DNA of 64,000 nt from Zelopaecilomyces penicillatus (GCA_005765155.1 VCCP01000003.1:620001-684000), one strand, 5' to 3'. Shown: positions 47,491 to 59,360, counted from the first letter of the stretch. A program made the numbers and translations. Notes: generated by a model not told the origin, from the letters alone.

Positions 47491-48327
47491 ATGTCCGGAC
47501 AAAGCAACAGCAGCGCAACGCCGCCTCTCCTCCTCACCAAACGACTCAACGGCTTCCTCCACGCCAACCAGACCCCCCAGCTGCCCACGCTGCTGCTCAC
47601 CACTAGCCACGGCAAGCTGCTCGCCCACGCCAGCCCGCACCCCGTCTCCGTCTTGCGCACCCACGCCACCGTTGCCGCCTCTCTATTCGCCATCCATACC
47701 TCCTCGTCGCTTGCCTTGCCGTCGGCTCTGCCCGGCGCAGAAACCCCCGGCTACCTCTCCGGCGGCTCGCCGACCACCGATGATGGTCGTGATGATGAGG
47801 ATGATGCCATTCATCACGAAGATGACAACGATAGCGATCACCACAGCGGTGTCCGAGGACGAAGAGGGCGAGGTGGTAGAGGCATCAGCGGCTCCTCCGA
47901 CGATGCTGCTGCTGCCACTGCTGATGGAGTCGCTACGCGCAGGAAACCGAGGAACCCCATCAAGCCAGTCAACATCACCGTTCAACTCAGCGGAGGCACC
48001 GTCGTAATCCGCCGCCTCAAATGCGGCCTTCTCTTCGTCTGCGTCGGTCCCTCGGCCCAAGACCAAGCCGAAATGCACCCACACTCCCAATCCCACTCTC
48101 ACCACCATCATCACCACTCACAACACCACGAAAACGGCGACAACACCGGCAGCCCCAGCGAAGTCGAAAGCCTCATCAGCGCAGGCGGCCAAACAACCTC
48201 TAGCCTCGAAAGCGCCACTGCCGCCTCCGTCGTCGCTATGAGACGGCACGCCGCAGACCTAGCCCGATGGCTTGACGGCAAGCTCGGTACACTCAAGGTT
48301 CCTGAAGACAGCATCATCGCAGAGTAG
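47491..48327 (+). CDS. roadblock/LAMTOR2-like (Ego3-type) protein with disordered insert
   Basis: A single-exon frame of 278 residues. The first ~75 residues (FLHANQTPQLPTLLLTTSHGKLLAH, THATVAASLFAIH) and the later NITVQLSGGTVVIRRLKCGLLFVCVG with AADLARWLDGKL fit the alternating strands and helices of a roadblock/LC7 domain, as in LAMTOR2 or yeast Ego3. Between them lies a long acidic, glycine- and arginine-rich insert (residues about 90-150) and, after the second strand block, a histidine-rich stretch (HSHHHHHHSQHH). LAMTOR2 homologues anchor Rag GTPases on the vacuole for TORC1 amino-acid sensing. The assignment is by pattern, not exact motif, so it is moderate. Confidence 0.6.
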   Translation: MSGQSNSSATPPLLLTKRLNGFLHANQTPQLPTLLLTTSHGKLLAHASPHPVSVLRTHATVAASLFAIHTSSSLALPSALPGAETPGYLSGGSPTTDDGRDDEDDAIHHEDDNDSDHHSGVRGRRGRGGRGISGSSDDAAAATADGVATRRKPRNPIKPVNITVQLSGGTVVIRRLKCGLLFVCVGPSAQDQAEMHPHSQSHSHHHHHHSQHHENGDNTGSPSEVESLISAGGQTTSSLESATAASVVAMRRHAADLARWLDGKLGTLKVPEDSIIAE

Positions 48328-49079
48328 GAAATATGCCATTAGTGGGTGGGTGGGTAGGTGGATGGACGAGACAAGTGCATAAGATACGCATAGGGACAGA
48401 CTTTCGCTGTTCTCGACTCTGCAACAGCGATACAGAAACAGCATTTTGGACGGCGTTGGGAGTGAATGGCTCTAACTTTCGTTTTTATTTTTATTTTTAT
48501 TTTTATTTTTATTTTCAACTTTTTGCTAGGCTTTTTCACTGTAACAGGACTTTACGATTGTAGAATAGAAGGGGGTTGCTGGTATGGCTTCAAGGCGTTC
48601 ATTTCAGGATTGATACCAGGGATGAAGATAATGAAGACACATGAATATCAAATATCCATGAACCAAATTCCATACCCTTTCATACATAGGAACGCTTACT
48701 TCTCGACCTATATAAAGATCATAGTAACAAAGACGCCACACTGTTTATCATGTTGACAACTGGTAAAGGCCGCTGTTAAAAGCTTTTAATACAATATACA
48801 AGTGCTCGCGACGCTTCTCCTCCTGCGAAGCTGGCATTCCAAGCCTATTCAGCTTCCTCCATTCCAGACAAGACCCCTCATCAGAGGGTATAGTAAGGTA
48901 CTTCATTATACTCAATCCCCTGCTGTTTTCCCCAGCAAAGCAAGTTATACACACAACAAACCATCAACGCCGCCGTATGCAATACGCAGTCAAAGAAAGA
49001 AAAAAAAAGGGAACGCAGTCTCGCTTCTGCACTGCGACAACAGTTCTTCCAAAGCAAATCAGCCAACATCTGGCCTCCC
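48328..49079. other. intergenic with TTTTTA microsatellite
   Basis: No gene seen. It contains the TTTTTA array listed separately and the convergent 3' ends of the flanking genes. Confidence 0.55.
48482..48515 (+). repeat. (TTTTTA)n microsatellite
   Basis: About five and a half copies of the hexamer TTTTTA in a non-coding position. Confidence 0.9.
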
Positions 49080-51159
49080 TTACTCGATACTCATACGCAT
49101 GATACCATCGTTAGTATCTACCATACCTTGAAAGCCTATCCTCGTCTTGCCAGCAATAACCCGCCCTGTCGAGCCTGAAGGTGGATTTGCCGGCGTCCCG
49201 CCCAAGCTGCCAGAATCACTAGGCGCACTGCTTCCACCTTTATTATCACCGCCCCCGGTACTACCAGGTCTTGACCCCCAAGCCGAATCGCGCTGCATGG
49301 GGCTCTGCATCATAGGCGAGTTATGACCGCTCATGCTGGGACTGACTGCTCGCCGTTTAAAGCTCGTCGGGTCAAAGTCGTCGTCTCTACGGCGCTTGTT
49401 GTTAATGCGACGTGTGATCTCCGCAGCGGTGGGTGGCTGTGGTCCACTAAACTGAGAAGCCTGTGTCTTGTTAGCTTCACATGATCCGTGTCATAATCTT
49501 GACGTGGTGGTCTTACCGGAAAGCCAGGTTGACCAGCCAGCGAAGGTGAAACCATCCCGGCATCCTCGCTCATGCCTGATGACGAGCCACGTGGGAGGAA
49601 AGATGGCGGCGGGGGTGGCGTTCTAGCACCACCCATGCTGCTCGACTCGGAAAAGGTATCCCAAAAGGATTTGCCCTTGGAGTTTTTTATGGCTTGATGT
49701 TTGAAGCTGCTGGACAAGCCCATGGCCAAGTCTCCCATTATTTCATCTCCCGGTATATCATCAAGTGGTTCTTGATTGTTCAGATTAGGCGAGGATTGGG
49801 CAGTAAGAGATACATTTGGCTCCAATCCAATAGGTGGAAAGCGTGATTCGAGGTCCATGTCGCTCTCGCGGACTTGTTTAACGACTTCTGCTTCTCGTAG
49901 GCATTCCGACTCGGCTGGAGCGCCTTCCTCGGCAAGAGCCGCTTGTATACGGGCAAACGTTTTCGTCTTGGGCTGTGGTGAGCTGTTAGCTAAATGACCA
50001 GAAAATGCTTCACAGCTTTATTCGTCAATATCTAGAATTCAGGACTCACCAGAAGGTTCCCTCGTCGGGTTACAGCTCGTTTCACAACGCCCCTCTGCCC
50101 ATCACCACTTATTCCATCAATATCGCTAGATGGACGTCTGGCCTCGTCTGCTTCGCCGGAAGATATTCGTAGCTGGTTTGCTTGCCAACTTATGCTCTCC
50201 CGTCTTGCATTGGCAGAGGAGTTACTGGGTGGAGACTTGGACAGTGCTGCTGCTGCGAGATTGAACCCTAGGCCCAGCGGCCCTCGCAGTTTCTTCTTTT
50301 GTTTGCGAGGGCGCTGACGCTGCTGAAAGCTCATCAGGCTGCTCATAGCAGGCGAGCCAAACGTGCCGCCCGGTCCCGCTACTCCCATTGACCGACTGGT
50401 CTTGGATATTTGAGGGGTTGTCACGTAAGCCTCTTCCATATCTTCATCCATGAAGTCGTCATCGTCGGAAGAGCTAGACATGTCGGAAGCAATGGCATTA
50501 TTAGTGCTCCCTAGAGAGCTGCTGACGTGCATCTTTTCTTGGTTGCCCATCATCGACCAAAGTGATGTCGAGGTATACTCCGGCCCCCCATACTCCGCCT
50601 TTCGACCTGGGATGTTTACTCCCCAGTTGCCGATGGTCGGAGACGAGTCTGGAGATGGGTTTTCGGCCAGGATCGAATGATGCAGGCTTGTGGCCGCCCG
50701 GGAGAAGTCAAGGCCGCGAGACCGGCGCGGGAGAAGGCTGGTGGGAGAGGCGTAAATCTGAGAATGGTCGAGCTTTGGAGACAGCGGTAAGGGTTTTACG
50801 TAGGCGTTTGACGCGGCTGGTGGTGGGGGGCTGAATTGCCGAGGAGGCATCTGCACCGATAGGCCCCTCATATTGGTACGTCGCGGTGTGACGGGCTGCT
50901 GCATGACGCTGAGGTTGCTGTCGTCCTTGGACATCCTTCTCGAGTCATCAACAATATGCGGCGACGGCGATAGCTTCGACGGCGTGCCACCTCCGTCAGA
51001 CAACGACCGCGTCCTTGCTGGCATGGGTGATCTGGAGAGCGCCGACGCGGTATCGATGCTGGCCTGCCTTTGTCCACCTCCAACGTTGTCGCTTATGTCC
51101 ATGACAACAGCCTCGCCAAAGGAAGCTCCGACCACGTCGCTAGGCGGCTCCATTTCCAT
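49080..51159 (-). CDS. disordered conserved fungal protein, probably nuclear
   Basis: Three exons, 51159-50050, 49972-49517 and 49460-49080, join phase 0 to 648 residues. The protein is mostly disordered, with many SP/TP sites (RSPMPARTRSLS, SPKLDHS, TPRRTN) that suggest cyclin-dependent kinase targets. Conserved-looking islands are the exon 1-2 junction AVTRRGNLLPKTKTFARIQ with ALAEEGAPAESE, the basic NNKRRRDDDFDPTSFKRRA (probable nuclear signal), and the C-terminal TRIGFQGMVDTNDGIMRMS. No enzyme or membrane motif is present. I do not recognise a named family with certainty; a cell-cycle or transcription role is a guess from composition. Confidence 0.72.
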
Positions 51160-52396
51160 GCTGCTGTGCTTATCTGGGTGCTAAGGCTTATCGTCCAGGT
51201 CAATGCGCGTCTAGCGATGATATCTCGAGCCACGTCACGAAGTTGAAGTGGCGATCCGTCGCGGGCTCTGCCCATTCACAACACGACGAATGTTGTTGTC
51301 GCTATGCGAGAAAGCGGGGAGGGCAACCTGCTATTGCCGTGTTTCTCGCGGGATGCAGAGGAGGAAGGAAAGCATTCTCTCGGGAGTCGCAGCATAAAGC
51401 GGATGGGCGATGATGATGTGACGCAAGGGAGAGGCGAGGAGCAGAGGGAAAGAGGAACAGAAGAAGTTGGCCTGGCGGTTGTGAGGTTCAGCGGCTGATG
51501 GCGGCTCTGCGATGCTGCTCGGATGGCATTATTGCACGCACTGCAGTCGCAGTTGCAAACGCGCAGAAGGGCGACCCACTGTTGATGGGCGGCTTGTTAC
51601 TGTCATCAGTGGGTTGTGCCCCGCCTCTCAGCCCTTTCAAGTTTCCACCCACTCCGTCTAAACTTAGTGTCCGCATCTGCATCGCCGCCATACGGTATTA
51701 CAGGCACTGGCGGCGCATGGCGATCGTCTTAATGTTTGACGAATCACTGAAGAGCACCACCTTTGCGGATGAATGCGGCCGCCACACATCGTTAATGTGC
51801 CGCCACAACCGATGAATGTGGCTTTTTTCCATCCAATCTCGACAAACTTCAATGATGCCGTCTAGTTTGTGTGCTAGTAAGGAAATGCTCGTAAATTAGG
51901 CACATGGGTATGTTGCAGTCATATGAACGTCAATTCATCAAGCTACATACACCCACTATACAGTAACCATTTGGTTACGGGCCTAATTTATGGCAGTTGG
52001 GCCTAGCCATTTGAACCAGGTAACCAAGTCATAGTGAATAACTTCACACCTTACTCTCAGTAACACAGTCTTAATACGCCAAACAGGATGGATAGCAGAC
52101 TGTTATTTGGTTAGTCCCTTTGCGGTAATGCAGCCGCTAGCCTATGTATATGCTCTCAATTCCGAATTTAACTGGTGTGCTGTCAATTCTGTCAGCATCG
52201 AAATGAGAATCAACAACCAACAACCCAAGTAATTTTACTATCGTGGTCCCAGTGCAGAAGAATACCACCTCAGTCATGGCTCATTCCCAATTAAAAACTA
52301 CTTTCTCGCCTCTCTGCTTTGCCTGCCAAGGTGTTGCCATAGCCAATTGTTTGTCAATACCACTTCACCTCAACCACCCCCAAAAACGCAGCCAAT
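51160..52396. other. intergenic, nothing recognised
   Basis: No supported gene in about 1.2 kb between divergently placed genes. The left part is the promoter of the minus-strand gene, and the right part the promoter and CA-rich leader of the next plus gene. Confidence 0.55.
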
Positions 52397-53095
52397 ATGA
52401 AAACCACAATATCAGCAATTCTGTTACTTCAGGCCACTGCCGTCATTGCAGCTGTTCCTGAAACTGAGCTGCGGCTACTGATGCCCACTGAGCAACCGAC
52501 CGCTACTGGCGACGACCCGTTTGAGTGCACTGTAGCGAAGCTTCCGCAGTATTTTGATGTACCAATGCCGACTGGAAGTCTATCGAAGGCTCTTCAATCA
52601 TACAACCTAGAACTAGTAGGCGATTGTGAGCCCACTGGAACCAACGTGTATGGGATTCCGGCATGCACCTTTCCTGCGCCATCACGCTGGTGTGCCTTTA
52701 CTACCGCTGCCCCGTCGACACTGCTGCCAGACTTCTCCTCCTATGCCAGCCAAGCTTCGTCTTGGTGGTCAGCTCGAAGCTCCAAGGCCCTTGACTATGC
52801 TGAGATTTGTCCAAGTCGATGGTTCAAGGCTATGATTGAGACACCGGGCGGCGCGCAATGGCTCAACCAGACACTCATATTGGGAGAGTGCTATGCCGAA
52901 GCGAACCCCACGGATGATTCTATGGTGATGATAACGGCACCGACTGCAACAGCCGGGTCTGGGGCAACAGAAAGTGCCCCACAAGTAACGGCTACGACTA
53001 CTTCAAACGGAGTTCTTGGCCGTGCAGACGGTGCCGAGATGTGGATCGTTGCAGGTGCTGGGTTGGTTGCCATGGCCGTGAATTCGATGCTGTAA
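52397..53095 (+). CDS. small secreted, probably GPI-anchored protein
   Basis: A 232-residue single-exon frame. Signal peptide at residues 1-18 (KTTISAILLLQATAVIAA). The middle carries six conserved-style cysteines (DPFECT, VGDCEPTG, PACTFP, SRWCAFTT, AEICPSR, LGECYAE), likely disulfide paired, with a W-rich SSWWSAR. A Ser/Thr-rich spacer (residues about 175-205) leads to a hydrophobic C-terminus (MWIVAGAGLVAMAVNSML), which fits a GPI attachment signal. It resembles a recurring family of fungal cell-surface proteins of unknown function. Confidence 0.78.
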   Translation: MKTTISAILLLQATAVIAAVPETELRLLMPTEQPTATGDDPFECTVAKLPQYFDVPMPTGSLSKALQSYNLELVGDCEPTGTNVYGIPACTFPAPSRWCAFTTAAPSTLLPDFSSYASQASSWWSARSSKALDYAEICPSRWFKAMIETPGGAQWLNQTLILGECYAEANPTDDSMVMITAPTATAGSGATESAPQVTATTTSNGVLGRADGAEMWIVAGAGLVAMAVNSML

Positions 53096-53865
53096 AGAGT
53101 TCATGTGGATGGTGCAGATGGATTGAAACACTCAGCTTCTCTGTGACTTAACAGCAAACACTACGTTTGTGTCAAGATTGTCCGTCGTGAAGAGTATGTC
53201 AACCCAGCTGGTTAACCAACAACGAGTATCGATGTTCTATCCCAGCAGACACGAACAGCCCATTCATTTGATATACATCATTTTCCTGTCAATACCGGCA
53301 CGTATTTCAAAGCATAGCGTAAACCAAATTGGAGGAAATATAAAAACGTGGTAATATGGCGGTAAATAATGGCTGCTACGGTTGTGGGGGGACACAGCAC
53401 TGTATTCGGGTGTGACTTATGGTGCTTCCCAGATCTGTTTAGTGTAATTGTCTATCTCAAAGATTCGGTGCCCTAATCGTTAGGACTAGAACAATTATCA
53501 GCAATCGCCCTCATCTATGCGTGTATTCATCTAGCAACTGACCTAGATGTCGGGTTGTCCTCACGTTAGTCGTCGGCAGCTAGTACATGCTACCTACGTA
53601 ACAATGGGCCGGTGGAGCAATGTGGTCTCCCACGAACGCCGACTCTCAGCCAACAACCAACAACCAAATATCACAACGAGTTAGGATAATTATAAAGACG
53701 GTTGAAATTTGCACATCTAGATGCCTAGATGTGGATCCGAAAGTCAGCATGCGGGCGGCTCCTCGCTGGCTTTTAACCCAATCCCCCCCCCCCTCTTCCC
53801 GTTTTCATGGTCACTCTTTTATCATTGTCATCACCGCCATCACCACATTCTTCACTACATCCGCC
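53096..53865. other. intergenic, nothing recognised
   Basis: No gene seen. The frame of the following gene is open upstream to 53620, but ATG 53866 lies after a CT/CA-rich leader and begins the protein-like part. Confidence 0.5.
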
Positions 53866-54750
53866 ATGGTCAATATTCGCAGACGTCGTACCGTGGCTTA
53901 CACACCAGAGGAGCTTGCAAAGATTTTTCTAGACTTTTACACATTCCTCACGACACTGCACTACGATCAGGCAGACCTGCAAATCCCACCGCCTGAAGGA
54001 TGGCCATCCATAACAGTGGCAGCTGGCGCGGGCTTAAAATTCGACACTACCATTAATGTCCTTCGCCATCTGCCTTATTTCAACGGCAGAGCGGCTATAC
54101 ATTACAAGTCCAGGCTGATAGACTATACGTCTGCGGACCTTGAGAAAATTCTGAAGCAGACAGCAGAGCGAGCAGAGGACATGGAGTTTTGGTCCAATGA
54201 ACGAAGAGAGAATCCAAAATACTTTGTCTACATCGCCTGTGGCCATGAGAGCGGTGGCCGTGATCTAATTCTCAATGTAAAGGATGGCGAGATCACTGAG
54301 GACATTGAAAGCGTCGATACGCTTTCTCCACGTGATATTAAAGAATACTTTCAGGAATTAAAGGAAGCATATCGCAGCCTTCGTCTTATCCCATGTGTGG
54401 GCAGAGTAACCATCGAAGCAGACAACGTGGAAGAACGAGCCAGCCACATCGACGAAGAAGAAGTTCTTGCCAAAAATGAGGAATGGGGGACCAATTTGGA
54501 TAAGCAGTACATCCGGCAGGTCTATCGACAACATGGATGGCCGGATGCTTTCCGCAGGGAGGACGCGGAGAAGGCGGTTGAGGAGCTGATGGAGTTAGTA
54601 CGGGAGCGCCGCAATGATTGGGAGTGGGAGGTAGAAGGCGAAGAGTGGTTGGAGGATGATTGGGCATCGCAAAATGAATTGGGGAGTGGATCAGACGATG
54701 AATCAGAAGATCAGTCAGAGGAAGAAGCAGAGCGCTCTGGGTCGGAATAG
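53866..54750 (+). CDS. acidic-tailed protein of unknown function
   Basis: From ATG 53866 the frame gives 294 residues, starting MVNIRRRRTVAYTPEELAKI. The N-terminal half alternates hydrophobic and aromatic residues (FLDFYTFLTTLHYDQADL, PPEGWPSITVAAGAGL, LRHLPYF) like a folded domain. The stretch PPEGWP with an L-YF pattern is reminiscent of fungal SMI1/KNR4-like hypothetical proteins, but not enough to assign. From about residue 220 it is helical and charged (RREDAEKAVEELMELVRER), ending in an acidic tail of E, D and S. No signal peptide or membrane span from this start. Confidence 0.65.
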   Translation: MVNIRRRRTVAYTPEELAKIFLDFYTFLTTLHYDQADLQIPPPEGWPSITVAAGAGLKFDTTINVLRHLPYFNGRAAIHYKSRLIDYTSADLEKILKQTAERAEDMEFWSNERRENPKYFVYIACGHESGGRDLILNVKDGEITEDIESVDTLSPRDIKEYFQELKEAYRSLRLIPCVGRVTIEADNVEERASHIDEEEVLAKNEEWGTNLDKQYIRQVYRQHGWPDAFRREDAEKAVEELMELVRERRNDWEWEVEGEEWLEDDWASQNELGSGSDDESEDQSEEEAERSGSE

Positions 54751-55990
54751 CCGAATATCACTTACACGCCACGCTACACTGTCAGGTAAAACCGCTAAAA
54801 ACTAGACATTGCTGAATTTTGCTGGGGATTGCTAGATATCTATCTTTAGAGTATATACCTATATATAAACAATATTAACTCCAGCTAGACATACCGTTCA
54901 ACTTTCACCTCCTTACCTTTCACTCACGTTTATTTCTCTCAGCCTATTTGAGGCAATTTTCACATATATACACACATACCTCTCCAATCTCTCAAGAGAA
55001 CACTGTTCGTCAATTCAGTACTGTCAACCAACTCCTCATTTGCTGAGCGTATGGAGGCTCTTCGTAGGGTAGACCCCAAGTAGTTGAAGTTGGCAGAGAC
55101 CGGTCGCGCGGATCATTTGGCGCTATTTACAAGTCAATGTGGCTAGCGATTATGGTGGCTTTACGGTCTTGAACATCTCAAAGGAAAGCAAATTTGGAAG
55201 CTACGTTCCGTGGAAGTTTGACTGATGAAATTCCTAGAACAGAATGGTGCTTAAAAAAGATACCGAGGTCTCCCACAGCTCTCTGGATGGAGTTCACAAA
55301 CAGTCAAATAATTCATGACGATTTCAATGGCACGGCATGACTGATAATGAAAGTACCGAGAGATGGTTCAAGAACAATAGCCATCAATTTCCTGTTGAGA
55401 ATGGTGGCCAGAAAGCAGACCTTGTAACAGTGTGAAAAAAAAACATCGCTGATATAATAGTACCTTCCTAGATAGATACCTACTGGAGTGGGTACTTGTT
55501 TGACTGGTATTTCTGTATTTTCTAGATATTGCCAGAAATTTCTGGATATTGCTAAAGATTTCTAGATATCGGTAACTTGATTTATTGACGGACGTCTCCT
55601 AGGGATTCCCCATCTGTGCTTTTTTGCACCCTGTTGCCCTGTTATCTGCTTGGTGAGAACTATGCCTTTGCCTCTTATTATTGATGAGTTTTTGACGCGA
55701 CATTACTTCAAGATTGATAAGCAAGAAGCAGCTCTTCTTGCTGATATCCCAAACAAAGCTTGCATTTGTCAAGTCTATCTTGGCTGCACATCGGCGGATA
55801 TACAGGAACGAGAGCTCGAAACAAAATTTCCCACTACACCTTGATCAGCAAAAGGAACTTGACATGAATGGATGGATCCCTTTACGATCGCTCGAGAAAG
55901 TAAAAATATCATCCATACTTTAAAAAAGTTACAAAAAGAACAAAAAAAGGAAGCCGCCGTGATATCTCAATCTGGCGTTGTATAGGAAAA
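54751..55990. other. intergenic with possible gene remnant
   Basis: No intact gene. From about 54890 a CT/CA-rich leader-like tract is followed by an ATG at 55051 (MEALRRVDPK) that stops after ten codons, with more stops beyond, so a decayed gene is possible. A 20-base repeat lies at 55519-55570. Confidence 0.4.
55519..55570 (+). repeat. 20-base tandem repeat, about 2.6 units
   Basis: Units begin at 55519, 55539 and 55559 and share TTTCTRGATAT. Units one and two differ at a few positions; the third is partial. The repeat is AT-rich and non-coding. Confidence 0.75.
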
Positions 55991-56087
55991 GCCCAATGCG
56001 GGGGTCGAACCCGCAACCTTGAGATATCGCCACTTCAGAATCGTGACACTTAAGAGTCTCACGCTCTACCGATTGAGCTAACCGGGC
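55991..56087 (-). tRNA. tRNA-Lys(CUU) with intron
   Basis: On the minus strand the acceptor stem GCCCGGT pairs with ATTGGGC at the other end. The D-arm is AGCTCAATCGGTAGAGC. The anticodon stem TGAGA encloses loop CTCTTA (anticodon CTT) before a ~25-base intron that starts one base after the anticodon, the standard position. The stem closes with TCTCA. The T-arm GCGGGTTCGACCCCCGC is complete. The mature length is 72 without CCA. The sequence matches eukaryotic tRNA-Lys(CUU). Confidence 0.96.
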
Positions 56088-56882
56088 TTGATACCGATTG
56101 AGCTCCACGGCGGCTGCTCTGGTTGATGGAAGGGTCTGAGTTATTTTTTATTATATAGTGTTGGCGCGGCGGGGGCATTAGGTGAGTGGAGGGGAGGGGC
56201 GGAAAATTTGCAAACTTTGGCTTGCCCCACCATAGTCGCAAGACCCCACACTTTGTGGCGCCTTGGTGACGGCCCACGAAGTGCATCATTTAATTTTTTG
56301 AACTTTGAAGACGTCATTCTGACCCGTGGGTTAAATGTCTCGGTCATTGGGGTTTTTGAGATGGTCATTTTACTTGTAGATATCGTGTCAGTAGTGTGAT
56401 GAATCAAGTAATCCCTTACTTGTTCAGTTGCCACCGCGGGGAATTTTATTAAACAGTCTTGACGAAGAAATACCCTACAAAGCCACCAACACTGTAACCA
56501 TGGATACAACAGCCATGGAATATCTGTACATGATATCGCGAGATACGCAGTAAGCAGTTACCATAATAGAGGAGGTCTTTCTCCTCCTTATTATGTAAGG
56601 CGGGGTCATCATACATCAGAATGAGGGGCGTCATCGGCTGTAACATGCTGGCATACATAAATCCGATTTCCCATTCGATGAACCCATTGAGAACAGCGCA
56701 GACAATTTCCTTCCTCTGCAAGACTTTGAAACCAGGTCCTAGAAGAAACCCCCTTTGGATATCCAGTACGTTTCATAATCACCTTTTGCGAGAGGTTTGC
56801 CCTTGCGCTGCGATAGTTGGAGAGACAAGAGAACTCACCCTAGAGGGGCAAAATAGGAACTTGGCGAGTACAGTTTGCTACA
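56088..56882. other. intergenic, glyoxalase upstream region
   Basis: No supported gene. Immediately after the tRNA, 56092-56105 repeats its D-arm segment (ATACCGATTGAGCT), perhaps a fragment of a duplicated tRNA. A minus-strand open frame at 56449-56721 (90 residues) has no recognisable domain and I do not call it. Confidence 0.5.
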
Positions 56883-58129
56883 ATGGCGGCCACTACGGAT
56901 ACGAAGACCTACAAGTTCAACCACTCGATGTGAGATGTCATAGCTTGTTTTTGTCAATGGGAACTCTGCTAAAAGAATTCAGGATTCGAGTCAAGGACCC
57001 AAAGGAGTCAGGTACTGAAGCTAATCCGCAGCTGTGAACCAAGCCAAATGGGTTCCCTCAGTTGGCGAATGAAAGAGCAAGCGCTGACACTCACCTGTAG
57101 TAAAATTCTACGAGTTCATTGGCATGAAAGTGATTAGAAAGCTCGAGTTCCCCGAGAACAAGTTTGATCTCTACTTCCTGGGCTATGACAGCCCCAAGGC
57201 TGTGTCTCATGGCAAGACCCACACTGATAGGGAGGGACTTATTGAACTGACGCACAACTACGGCACGGAGAATGATGCCACCTACACGGTCAACAACGGC
57301 AACAAGGAGCCCCACCGAGGATTTGGACATACCTGTATCTCTGTTGACCATATCCAGGCAGCCTGCCAGCGGATTGAGGATGCTGGGTATAAGTTCCAGA
57401 AGAAGCTCACCGATGGCCGGATGAACCACATCGCTTTTGTCCTGGATCCAGATGGATACTGGGTTGAGATTATCGGGCAGAAGCCTGTGGAGGAGACTGC
57501 TGATATCAAGGAGACTAACCTGGATACGTACCGCATGGTTAGTTCCGCACACTCAACATTGAATACTCAAGTTCACAGATGCTTACACGTACTAGAACCA
57601 CACTATGCTTCGTGTCAAGGACGCTGAGAAGTCTCTCAAATTCTATCAAGATGTCATTGGCATGAAACTTCTCAGAACACACGAGGCCACCAGCGCCGGA
57701 TTCAACTTGTACTTCCTCGGCTTCGAAGGCGAGTATGGCCCAACAGAGGACGACAAGACCAGCCACCGCGAGGGAATCCTCGAGCTCACTTGGAACTATG
57801 GCACCGAGAAAGATGCGTCCTTCAAGTACCACAGCGGAAATGAGGAGCCCCAGGGCTTTGGCCATATTTGTATGTGGTTCTCATTTTACTTTCCGAATAT
57901 CTCCTTTTGTCTTGATTTTGCCAATGGTCTGCTGTTTTACTGACAATGGTGACTTGTAGGCATCTCTGTGGATAACATTGAGGCGGCGTGTGCTCGGTTT
58001 GAGGACATGAATTGCAGCTGGAAGAAGAAGCTCACGGATGGAAGAATGAGAAACATTGCCTTTGTTCTGGATCCTGATGGATATTGGGTTGAGGTAGTGG
58101 AGAATGACAACAGTGCGGCCAAACTGTAA
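56883..58129 (+). CDS. glo1: lactoylglutathione lyase (glyoxalase I), two-domain
   Basis: Five exons, 56883-56929, 56983-57011, 57101-57537, 57596-57869 and 57960-58129, join to 318 residues. Exon 2 is only 29 bases. The start is MAATTDTKTYKFNHSM. Two homologous glyoxalase domains follow, each with a starter (NHSMIRVKD; NHTMLRVKD), GLIELTHNYGTE or GILELTWNYGTE, GFGH-CISVD and DPDGYWVE, so the metal-binding His/Glu positions are present in both. This is the monomeric double-domain form known from yeast and other fungi. It converts the methylglyoxal-glutathione hemithioacetal to S-lactoylglutathione in the cytosol. The intron positions split the two repeats differently, so the duplication is old. 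Confidence 0.95.
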
Positions 58130-59360
58130 ATTACGAAGCGACTTGTACCCAACATGGACTGTTTATATTAGGATATAACCTATATTCCGATTGATGGGTC
58201 ATATGAATATACACCGCTGTTGTGTTGTCAATTGATGGTCACTGTGACCGATGATAGAAGTAAATCTTTGCTTGTGGTATATGTAAACATTGGTCAGTGC
58301 GAACCTATACTCTTTAGTAGTGCCACTTTCTGCCCAATTCAATCCACATCACTACATATCGAGCCTTACGCCCTGCCATCAAGGTGTTGATCATCCTTCG
58401 AATGCCTCGCTAGGCTTGCAGCACTACAGCTAAGCGAGGTGATTAAATCGAGAGCTCCCCGTCCCCACTTCCCCAACTCTGGGGTTTCCCCCCCCCCTTC
58501 AATCGCGCTCCCTCCCGTGCCGTAGTCCGCGATCCCCCATCGAACTAGTGATTGGCACTTCATGTTCTCCGATCAGCTATATGCATGTGGCGCCATACAC
58601 CTATGCCAGCCAGCCAACCACACTAACCTTTCCCCCCCTCCTGCAAAAATGATGCGTCGTACACAGTATTCTCCGTTCCCCAGCTGGTTATCTCAATAAC
58701 ACAGTCCCTACTGTATGTCACCCGCCCCAATGAGCACGAGCGGGCTAGGTAGTAGATTGTGCGCGTCCATGCAGGTCGAAAGCGTGGGGGAAAGGACAAA
58801 AAGATAAAAACCAAATCGCATTACATGAGAAAAAGTTGTCGTTTCTTTCCCCATCCTGCGACAAAAGATTGACTTTCATGTGCTCGTGGGATTTGGCCTA
58901 GCGGGCAGCTGGCCCGATAGAGATGGGCAAATAGAAGTTTGAGGAACAATCAATTGCTCACAGACACACACACACAAACATACATGGGCGGCATGTGCGG
59001 CCGCCATTCATTGGACGCCTGCGAATTTTCATTTGTTGTGAGTATGACGGAACACAAATACATCTTGTGGCACTTGTCTTGGACTCATTGTCTACGCCAC
59101 GGGAGGGGGAATACGCTTGCTGCCCGTCACAGGAACGTCATCTAGGGGTCTTGCGAGTTCCCCTCCTACTCCTTCTTGGCTAACAGTCTTTTCTGTCCTT
59201 TTCTGGACTTCAGTCTCTTTTGTTTACCCAACTACGAAAAGCTTAGGTGCTATCTTCCTAGCAGCATTACAAGCTTCCAGCTTCGATTTAAAGGCAACTT
59301 GGGCTGTGTTAGTGACAATCATACATTTCTGCAAAAGTAGTTTCCAGCAAGAATCCGATC
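58130..59360. other. intergenic, nothing recognised
   Basis: No supported gene in about 1.2 kb. Contains short homopolymer runs of C (around 58488) and a CA run near 58963. Just before the dehydrogenase ATG the leader is CT/CA-mixed. Confidence 0.55.

Noticed and set aside
56449..56721. 90-codon minus-strand frame before glo1
   Set aside because: No domain, no leader or splice support; it lies in the glo1 promoter.
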